Shown here: positions 8,568 to 14,058 of the stretch, piece by piece
How positions within the stretch are numbered: the stretch's first letter is position 1
Layout: the number at the start of each line of letters is the position of its first letter
Assembly: GCA_002308515.1 (NCBI GenBank)
Contig: DBVN01000047.1
Coordinates: 7,500 to 22,540, forward strand
Origin: Verrucomicrobia bacterium UBA1263
Lineage (GTDB): Bacteria > Verrucomicrobiota > Verrucomicrobiia > Limisphaerales > UBA1412
DNA length: 15,041 bases
Direction of reading: 5' to 3'
Position numbers and translations under genes: made by a program
The notes under the pieces: model-generated
Database searches by the model: none
What the model saw: the letters and a program-made list of their open reading frames with translations, nothing else
What the model was told of the DNA's origin: nothing

Positions 8568-8594
8568 AGTATAAATTCCATAAAAATGAATCAA
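8568..8594 (-). promoter_or_regulatory. Candidate promoter for the ilvE-mcsA-mcsB-clpC run
   Basis: Reading the minus strand, TTGATT (8589-8594) is followed by TATACT (8568-8573), five of six bases of a sigma-70 -10 box. The spacer is only 15 bases, or 16 if CTTGAT is taken as the -35 element, so the match is imperfect. It would give a leader of about 100 bases containing the hairpin at 8487-8516. Confidence 0.3.
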
Positions 8595-8636
8595 GTTTTT
8601 CAAAAACAATGGGATGTGTATTTTCAGGGAACCCCA

Positions 8637-8690
8637 GATTGAAAAGAACCACGGATGGACACGGATAAACACAGATATTTTGAATAATAG
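8637..8690 (-). repeat. Dispersed repeat of the 'ATCCGTGTCCATCCGTGG' type, inverted relative to the copy at 11361-11439
   Basis: On the minus strand this reads TATTATTCAAAATATC, then TGTGTTTATCCGTGTCC, then ATCCGTGGTTCTTTTCAATC. It is made of roughly 10-base units (CACGGATGGA, CACGGATAAA, CACAGATATT on the + strand). Nearly the same series occurs in the opposite orientation at 11361-11439. Repeats of this type are common between genes in several environmental and gut bacterial phyla. It gives an accidental upstream extension to the ilvE frame. Confidence 0.75.
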
Positions 8691-8729
8691 AAAAGGTCCC
8701 CGGCGGACTCAAAACCATCGGGGATCTTT
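8691..8729 (-). terminator. Terminator of the LRR protein gene (possibly two-way)
   Basis: An 11-bp stem with one mismatch (8692-8702 with 8719-8729, core CCCCG/CGGGG) surrounds a 16-nt loop. On the minus strand it runs into CCTTTTCTATT. It begins 21 bases behind the stop codon of the LRR gene. On the + strand the stem is followed by GTTTTTC, so it may work in both directions. Confidence 0.75.
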
Positions 8730-8750
8730 GTTTTTCAATGAATTATCTTA

Positions 8751-10517
8751 TTACTGTACAGCCCTGTAGAATTTCTTTTCTTTGTTGATGTCCACAACAT
8801 AAGGAGTCATAGCCTCCTGAACGGGGATCCAGTTCACAGTATCATCGCTTTCCTCTAAGGTCCCGGTAAAGGACAGGGTCAGGATACCGTTATCCAAACT
8901 GTAAGTCAGCTCTGCCATAGCCGGCAGCAACGGATTCCAGGTCGCAGTTCCTCTGCGTTGCCATTGTCCATTTTCAATAACAGCTTCCCAAGTGGCATTT
9001 CCTTCCGGGTAATAGCTGATCAATGAATTTGGTGATGAGCCATATAAAAGCAAGTTGCTAGATTGATTTGTTCCAAAATAAATAATAGGTACATCTCCCT
9101 GATAGTAAACACTTGTCAGACTGTTGCATCCACTGAACGCATAGCTTTCTAGAGAAGTCACACTCTTTGGAAGTGTAATACTAGTAAGGTTATTGCAACT
9201 TTGGAATGCAAATTGTTCTATTGTAGTAACAGTGTCTGGGATTTCAATGCTTGTAAAAGTAGAAAAGCTAAAAGCTTGTTTCGCAATAGTTGTAACTGTG
9301 AATAGTTTGCGTCCCATGAGATATGTTGGAGGTATAACAACTTTTTCTGAAGTAAGATATTTTCCAAATACTGAGACAGTTTCTTCTTCAGTAAAATTTT
9401 CAAAACCAAGCTCTTTTGTTCCTGGCATGGTTTCGGTGATACAAAGAGCTTTTCTATTTTGCCAGCTTCCTAGAATAGTTGCATTTTCCCAAAATATTTT
9501 TTCAGCTTTATTGTAATAGCTGACGAGTTCCTGAGGCGTATTTATATATATTTCTCCTTTTATATCAGGGATATAACCATCATAATAGACTTCCATTAGA
9601 TTGGAACAGTCCTGGAATACATTTTCTCCCATAGACCTAACACAGCTTCCTATCATCGCCTTTGTCAAATCGGTACAGGACTGAAACGCGTTGTCGCCAA
9701 TCGTTTCGATACTACTGCCCATGGTTAAACTTGTGATGCCAGTGCCTTGGAAAGCTGAATTTCCAATGGATCTTACGATATAAGTTTTACCGTCATTTGG
9801 ATTTTCAACTGTAACAGGAATGACGATATCTGTTTCAGATGCTGTGCCAATACCCACTACAACGGCAGTTCCATCCTCAATATATTCATAAGCAATACCT
9901 TGTGTTCCTTGAAAAGGTTTATCTATGCACTCGATTTTCCTCTCTTCCCACTTGTTGTTTTCATCAATCAAAGGTTCCCATGAATCTTTATTTTCAGCCC
10001 TGTAGTAACTGGTGAGAGCTGCGAAAGCACCATCGTATGACTTTTTAGGAAATTGAAAAACTTCAGGTGCGTTTCCCTCATAGTATACGCAAGCCAGTCG
10101 AGGACATCCAAGGAAAGGAATATATCCAAAAGATGTAACACTGGCTGGAATGGTTAAGTTTTCTAATCTGTAACATCCAACAAATGCATAGGATTTAAAG
10201 GATGTAACACTATTGGGTATTTTTATTCCTTGTAGATAATAAGTACTACTAAATGCTCTTGTACCAATAGTTGTAACCGTATAAGTTTTCCCATCATTTA
10301 CAACGGAGGAAGGAATTATAACTACTGTTGCCTCTCCATTACAACCTGCTATGCTAACCGTTCCGGAAGTATCATCTTCTGTCAAGACTCGATAGGTTAA
10401 ATCGCCTATTGTGAAACTATCCTCTACAGCTGCCTGAGATTGAGCTGGAGTGAAAATACCGGCAGATAAGCTAATAGCTATTACCGCCAGACTATACATA
10501 AATTTATTCGTCATCAT
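8751..10517 (-). CDS. Secreted BspA-like leucine-rich-repeat (LRR_5) protein with three modules
   Basis: A 588-residue exported protein. A signal peptide fits residues 1-30 (MMTNK, hydrophobic stretch, then AQSQA-A). Behind it are three homologous modules, roughly 34-200, 205-360 and 369-527. Each opens with a short beta stretch and an 'IVIP...GKTYTV' type strand, then TreponemaBspA-type LRRs (for example VTTIGTRAF, IPNSVTSFKSYAFVGC, LTIPASVTSF), then a fixed tail: VYYEGNAP / VYYDGYIP / VYYQGDVP, a SYY segment (169, 333, 501) and a Trp-rich end (W-EER, W-QNR, W-QRR). A C-terminal beta domain (about 530-588, ending KKFYRAVQ) contains LSFTGTLEESDDTVNW. It probably binds host or glycan targets at the cell surface, as inferred from BspA proteins only. 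Two ATGs start it; the leader is A-rich without a ribosome site. It looks AT-richer than most neighbours. Confidence 0.9.
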   Translation of the reverse strand: MMTNKFMYSLAVIAISLSAGIFTPAQSQAAVEDSFTIGDLTYRVLTEDDTSGTVSIAGCNGEATVVIIPSSVVNDGKTYTVTTIGTRAFSSTYYLQGIKIPNSVTSFKSYAFVGCYRLENLTIPASVTSFGYIPFLGCPRLACVYYEGNAPEVFQFPKKSYDGAFAALTSYYRAENKDSWEPLIDENNKWEERKIECIDKPFQGTQGIAYEYIEDGTAVVVGIGTASETDIVIPVTVENPNDGKTYIVRSIGNSAFQGTGITSLTMGSSIETIGDNAFQSCTDLTKAMIGSCVRSMGENVFQDCSNLMEVYYDGYIPDIKGEIYINTPQELVSYYNKAEKIFWENATILGSWQNRKALCITETMPGTKELGFENFTEEETVSVFGKYLTSEKVVIPPTYLMGRKLFTVTTIAKQAFSFSTFTSIEIPDTVTTIEQFAFQSCNNLTSITLPKSVTSLESYAFSGCNSLTSVYYQGDVPIIYFGTNQSSNLLLYGSSPNSLISYYPEGNATWEAVIENGQWQRRGTATWNPLLPAMAELTYSLDNGILTLSFTGTLEESDDTVNWIPVQEAMTPYVVDINKEKKFYRAVQ

Positions 10518-10604
10518 AGTATTATTTTTTAAGTATTTCAGCTGTCTAGTTCAAAAAAGAATGATCTGAGAAAATTAAGAAAAATTTCAGCGGGAAAAAG
10601 AAAG
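10518..10604. other. AT-rich leader of the LRR gene
   Basis: This stretch lies between the LRR start and the structured repeats. On the minus strand it contains TTGAAC (10544-10549) upstream of an A-rich run that could serve as a promoter, but no good -10 box at the right distance is visible. There is no coding potential. Confidence 0.4.
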
Positions 10605-10790
10605 GGTGAGTCTTCACCTGTGCCACAACAGGACTTTTCCTGCTCTACGTGGTCGCCATTCTGTTTCCCAAACCGAGGCTCTCCAAAGCCCATACCAAAG
10701 GAAACTCGAAGTGACACCCCACGAGGGGGCGTTTCTAACAGGTTTAGTCTTTGGTACGAAAATTTTGGAGATTCCGGTTTAGACCTCACC
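10605..10790. repeat. Large nested imperfect inverted repeat, possible structured RNA or miniature element
   Basis: Four stems nest around one centre: AAACCG (10670-10675) with CGGTTT (10775-10780); CTCCAAA (10681-10687) with TTTGGAG (10764-10770); TACCAAAG (10693-10700) with CTTTGGTA (10749-10756); GAAAC (10701-10705) with GTTTC (10731-10735). The tip has CCCC-acga-GGGG (10717-10728). Outside these, GGTGAGTCT (10605-10613) can pair with AGA-c-CTCACC (10781-10790), enclosing a side hairpin CAGGA-cttt-TCCTG (10629-10642). GGTGAGTCTTCACC (10605-10618) can instead form its own hairpin. No protein is encoded. It could be a MITE-like element, a non-coding RNA or part of the adjoining palindrome array. 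Confidence 0.65.
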
Positions 10791-11340
10791 GTTTTGACGC
10801 TAAGCGCTAAAACTATTTATTGTTTAATAATTTATCTTTATTTTCATTCCACACAGCCCCATGCCGCAAGGAACGATAAGGACAAAGTACCAGATATTTT
10901 GCAACAGCGCAAGGGGTATATTCATTTCTGTCACCGGTTCCCGGTGAGGTGTTTGCGGGATGACCTTTACCGAGGGTGCGCAAGCGCACCGGCCCGGCTA
11001 CCATCGAATCACCCCGTCGGGGTTTCAGTCAGAATCCCTGCGGGATTTTACAATCACAGAGCCATGCATAGCATGGCTCATTATGAAAACCCCGGAACGG
11101 GGTTTCGTCACATAGCCCCGGGTTGGGCGTGAAACGCCCTACCCGGGGTAACGGATCCCCCCACGGCACAACCCCGCAAGGGGTTGCGTATGAAACACAA
11201 ATGATTACCTATTTACGCAACCCTTACAGGGTTGTTCATTGGATGACTCCTTTCCCCGGGTAGAACGCTGCGCGTTCAACCCGGGGCTGTGTGACAATAC
11301 CCTCTGTCGAGGGTATTCAGAATGGAGACACACGGGTCGC
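10791..11340. repeat. Array of short GC-rich palindromes (intergenic hairpin cluster)
   Basis: At least eleven hairpins follow one another without a gene: 10791-10813 (GTTTTGACGC arm), 10932-10946 (CACCGG), 10975-10990 (GGTGCGC), 11011-11023 (ACCCCG), 11033-11047 (AATCCC), 11059-11079 (GAGCCATGC), 11087-11105 (AAACCCCG), 11116-11148 (CCCCGGGT-T-GGGCGT), 11169-11186 (CAACCCC with GCAA loop), 11218-11234 (CAACCCT), 11254-11286 (CCCCGGGT-A-GAACGC), 11296-11317 (AATACCCTC). A degenerate GAGAC...GTCTC palindrome ends the array near 11326-11348. Loops are mostly 2-4 nt. The arms differ, so these are several families rather than one tandem repeat. There is no conserved direct repeat with equal spacers, hence not CRISPR. 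Confidence 0.85.
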
Positions 11341-11360
11341 GCGTCTCTACAAAACACATT

Positions 11361-11439
11361 GTTATTCAATAATTTATCTATATTTATCTGCGTCCATCTG
11401 TGGTTCTTTCACCTGTCCATCCGTGGTTCTTTTTAATTC
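11361..11439 (+). repeat. Dispersed repeat, inverted partner of 8637-8690, with a second partial copy in tandem
   Basis: It reads GTTATTCAATAATTTATC, TATATTTATCTGCGTCC, ATCTGTGGTTCTTTC, then again CTGTCCATCCGTGGTTC and TTTTTAATTC. The order of blocks matches the minus strand of 8637-8690. Its AT-rich left part (AATAATTTATCT at 11368-11379) also recurs at 10826-10837, at the left side of the palindrome array. Confidence 0.75.
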
Positions 11440-11497
11440 TTTTTGTCACATTATCAGGTGAATTTTTGGGAATACGTATTGCTTCCCTGCTTTCCTC

Positions 11498-11527
11498 TTG
11501 ACTTTCAAGAGTGTATTCCGCTACGAT
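11498..11527 (+). promoter_or_regulatory. Candidate promoter of the DUF362 ferredoxin gene
   Basis: TTGACT (11498-11503) matches five of six bases of a -35 box. TACGAT (11522-11527) lies 18 bases further and matches four of six of a -10 box. GTGTATTCC occurs twice around it (11511-11519 and 11532-11540), and its reverse complement core GGAATAC is at 11469-11475 inside the palindrome AATACGTATT (11471-11480). These could be operator sites. Confidence 0.3.
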
Positions 11528-11572
11528 GCGGGTGTATTCCTATTACGGGATGATGTTAAAGCGCAAGTAACT

Positions 11573-12685
11573 ATGGAAAAGAGTAAAGTTTATTTTACGG
11601 ATATGCGGGTCTCCTACAATGGAGACAATCTGCTGCAGAAGTTGAAGAAACTGATCAGGAAAGCAGGGATCGAGTCTATTGATTTCAAGAACAAGTTCAC
11701 CGCCATCAAGATCCATTTCGGTGAACCCGGCAATCTGAGCTATCTGCGGCCCAATTTCGCGAAAGCGGTCGTGGAGATCATCAAGGCCCAGGGCGGCAAG
11801 CCGTTCCTGACGGACTGCAATACTCTTTATGTGGGAATGCGCAAGAACGCCCTGGATCATCTGGACTGCGCCATGGAGAACGGTTTCAATTACAATACCT
11901 GCGGATGTCAGGTGATCATCGGCGACGGTCTGAAAGGGACGGATGAGGTCGATGTTCCCCTGGAAGGAACGACTTTTGTAAAGAACGCCAAGATCGGCAA
12001 GGCAATCATGGACGCGGATATCATCATCTCCATGAACCACTTCAAAGCACATGAAATGCTGGGTGTGGGCGGTGCTATCAAGAATCTGGGCATGGGCTGC
12101 GGTTCCCGCGCCGGCAAGATGGAGCAGCACTGCACGGGCAAGCTGACGGTGGATCAGAGCATCTGCAAAGGATGCAAGATCTGCGCCAAGAACTGCGGTC
12201 AGAACGCCATCACTTATCAGGAGAACGGCAAGGCATATATCGATCAGGAGAAGTGTGTGGGCTGCGGCCGTTGTCTGGGTGCCTGTAATTTCGACGCGAT
12301 CCAGGCTCCGAATTTCCATTCCTGCGAGGATGTCAGCATGAAGATGGCCGAATACGCCAAGGCCGTAGTGCAGAACCGTCCTCATTTCCATATCAGTTTT
12401 GTCATGCAGGTCTCGCCCTTCTGCGACTGCCATCCCAAGAACGACACCGCCGTCATCCCGGATGTCGGCATCCTGGCTTCGTTCGACCCGGTGGCTCTGG
12501 ACACGGCCTGCGCGGAGCTCTGCAACAAACAGCCCATCATCCCCGGCTGCCTGATCGACAAGGAAGAGAACAAAGGGCAGGATTACTTCCACGCCATCAG
12601 CCCGGCCACAAACTGGAGAGTCTGCCTGGAACACGCCCAGAAGATCGGCATCGGCACAATGGATTATGAGCTGATCCGCATGTAA
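11573..12685 (+). CDS. DUF362 domain protein with two [4Fe-4S] ferredoxin clusters
   Basis: I start it at the ATG at 11573 (370 residues, MEKSKVYFTDMRVS); the longer frame would need a TTG that is part of a likely -35 box. The N-terminal DUF362 part (about 1-190) contains IKIHFGEPGN, a TDCNTLY segment and ISMNHFKAHEMLGVGGAIKN. A bacterial ferredoxin insert has two CxxCxxCxxxC motifs (C198/C201/C204/C208 and C228/C231/C234/C238), each able to hold one [4Fe-4S] cluster. The DUF362 fold then resumes to the end (DPVALDTACAELC). The family is cytoplasmic, typical of anaerobes, and has no firmly established reaction; an electron-transfer or redox role is likely from the clusters only. It stands alone on the + strand, diverging from the LRR gene and converging with the FGE-like gene. 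Confidence 0.9.
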   Translation: MEKSKVYFTDMRVSYNGDNLLQKLKKLIRKAGIESIDFKNKFTAIKIHFGEPGNLSYLRPNFAKAVVEIIKAQGGKPFLTDCNTLYVGMRKNALDHLDCAMENGFNYNTCGCQVIIGDGLKGTDEVDVPLEGTTFVKNAKIGKAIMDADIIISMNHFKAHEMLGVGGAIKNLGMGCGSRAGKMEQHCTGKLTVDQSICKGCKICAKNCGQNAITYQENGKAYIDQEKCVGCGRCLGACNFDAIQAPNFHSCEDVSMKMAEYAKAVVQNRPHFHISFVMQVSPFCDCHPKNDTAVIPDVGILASFDPVALDTACAELCNKQPIIPGCLIDKEENKGQDYFHAISPATNWRVCLEHAQKIGIGTMDYELIRM

Positions 12686-12707
12686 ACCGAGAACCTGTTC
12701 CACAATC

Positions 12708-12750
12708 AAAAACCCGCTAAAGATAAGTCATTTGTCCTTAGCGGGTTTTT
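12708..12750. terminator. Two-way terminator shared by the DUF362 and FGE-like genes
   Basis: AAAAACCCGCTAA (12708-12720) pairs perfectly over 13 bases with TTAGCGGGTTTTT (12738-12750), loop 17 nt. The flanking A and T runs make it a terminator on both strands. It lies 22 bases after the DUF362 stop, and the stop codon of the convergent minus-strand gene (12749-12751) overlaps the last two bases of the stem. Confidence 0.88.
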
Positions 12751-13915
12751 AATAAAAATAATTATAGTCCAATACTCTCCCCTGGATTTCAGAACCATTT
12801 CTATACGCTATATCAGCCATCCAAAAACGATTAAACAATTTATTTATGAATGATGATTTTTTGAAATAACTACGCGAAGCAATAGACAGGCGAAAACCAT
12901 CCCGTTCTCTGTGATACTCACTATTATTCATCCTTGTCGGATGAGAATGAAACCATACTGCAGACCTGCAAATCTCCGCATCATGAAACCAACAGCCTCC
13001 TCGAAGAATTCGATGCCAGGCAAGCTTATCGTTAGGTTCATGCACAGTTATCGGATCTGTCAGCGCCCCATCTGGATAATCTACAGCCCAATCATAACAC
13101 CATTCAAACACATTACCGTGCATATCATATAATCCCCATGCGTTTGGCTTTTTCTGGCCAACAGGATGGGTTCTTCCTTTTGAATTGTATTTATACCAGC
13201 CCACTTCATCCATTTCGGGGCATTTTTCCGCATTTGACAGATTCTTTCCGCTGTTCAATGCCGTAGTCGTTCCGGCACGGCAGGCATATTCCCACTGAGC
13301 ACTCGTGGGCAATATATACTGGTATCCCTCCAGCAACCGTCCAAGAGCTTGTTCCTGTTTTGTCAAAGCTCTACAAAACGACATAGCATCTTCCCAATTA
13401 ATTCCTTCTACAGGATTATTATTATCAATGAATTTAGACGGATTGCTCCTCATCACGGCTTTCCACTGAGCCTGAGTCACTTCATACTTACCCAGCCAAA
13501 AACCTTTTGTCAGCGTTACTTTATGCATGACTTCACTGTGGTGCCACCCCAATTCATTCACCGGACTGCCCAAGGTGTAGGTTCCCGGCTCGATCCAAAT
13601 CATTTCCAAGTCCACTCCGCCCCTGAGGCGGATCGTAGCGTCTTTGCCCGGTATCAATGAAACATCTTGAATATAGCTTCCGTCTTTGAAGTCAAAGAAT
13701 GTGAGCGTGATGATATAGACCGCTCCTTTACCTATTATCATTACAGCAATGGCAATTATTACCGCGATAACAGCCTGACACCCTATGAATGAAAAGATGC
13801 CAACAGCTCTCCAAAAGCATTTCCAGCTTTTGCGGATTTTTTCTTTTATTCCTTGTTTCATATATTGTTTATTGTTTTTAGTTTTTTGCTTGTCTATTTT
13901 CAATGGTTTTGTCAT
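12749..13915 (-). CDS. Membrane-anchored FGE-sulfatase (SUMF1/DUF323-like) domain protein
   Basis: A 388-residue protein with a basic N-terminus (KQKTKNNKQ, KEKIRKSWK), one strong membrane helix at about 39-72, and a formylglycine-generating-enzyme-type domain at about 100-348. Typical motifs are EMIWIEPGTYTLGSP (104-118), YEVTQAQW (144-151), LPTSAQWEYACRAGT (202-216), GLYDMHGNVFEWC (261-273), RILRGGCWF (302-310) and ERDGFRL (337-343). True FGE uses two nearby cysteines; only C316 (ICRSA) is at the right place and the partner five residues earlier is His311. I therefore do not call it a sulfatase activator; many such proteins have other or unknown roles. A tail of about 40 residues after the domain matches nothing I know. 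The start may be ATG 13915 or ATG 13861 (residue 19); neither has a ribosome site. Confidence 0.87.
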   Translation of the reverse strand: MTKPLKIDKQKTKNNKQYMKQGIKEKIRKSWKCFWRAVGIFSFIGCQAVIAVIIAIAVMIIGKGAVYIITLTFFDFKDGSYIQDVSLIPGKDATIRLRGGVDLEMIWIEPGTYTLGSPVNELGWHHSEVMHKVTLTKGFWLGKYEVTQAQWKAVMRSNPSKFIDNNNPVEGINWEDAMSFCRALTKQEQALGRLLEGYQYILPTSAQWEYACRAGTTTALNSGKNLSNAEKCPEMDEVGWYKYNSKGRTHPVGQKKPNAWGLYDMHGNVFEWCYDWAVDYPDGALTDPITVHEPNDKLAWHRILRGGCWFHDAEICRSAVWFHSHPTRMNNSEYHRERDGFRLSIASRSYFKKSSFINKLFNRFWMADIAYRNGSEIQGRVLDYNYFY

Positions 13916-14058
13916 GAAAATAAATCAATACAAGGTTTTTATATTATTTTCTCCCAAATCGCGCAACATATTTTCTCATTCAAAATTTTTAATAAGAAGC
14001 ATCTGCTTCAATTCTGAATTGACCGCCGCGCTTTCTATTGGGAAAATAGCGGTGTTTT

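Noticed and set aside
8454..8672. 73-codon N-terminal extension of the aminotransferase
   Set aside because: It translates the dispersed repeat and leader hairpins. The family N-terminus MKIYLNGK begins at 8453.
10670..10780. Integron attC site
   Set aside because: The nested hairpin superficially resembles a folded attC, but I cannot find the paired R'/R'' core sites, and no integrase gene is near.
10620..11132. 170-codon + strand open frame through the palindrome region, and other short frames there
   Set aside because: They run through inverted repeats, have no family likeness, no ribosome site and Arg/Pro/His-rich composition.
10791..11340. CRISPR array
   Set aside because: The palindromes differ from each other, spacing is uneven and no cas gene is near.
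11543..12709. 388-codon minus-strand open frame opposite the DUF362 gene
   Set aside because: The + strand frame carries clear ferredoxin and DUF362 motifs; the opposite frame has none.
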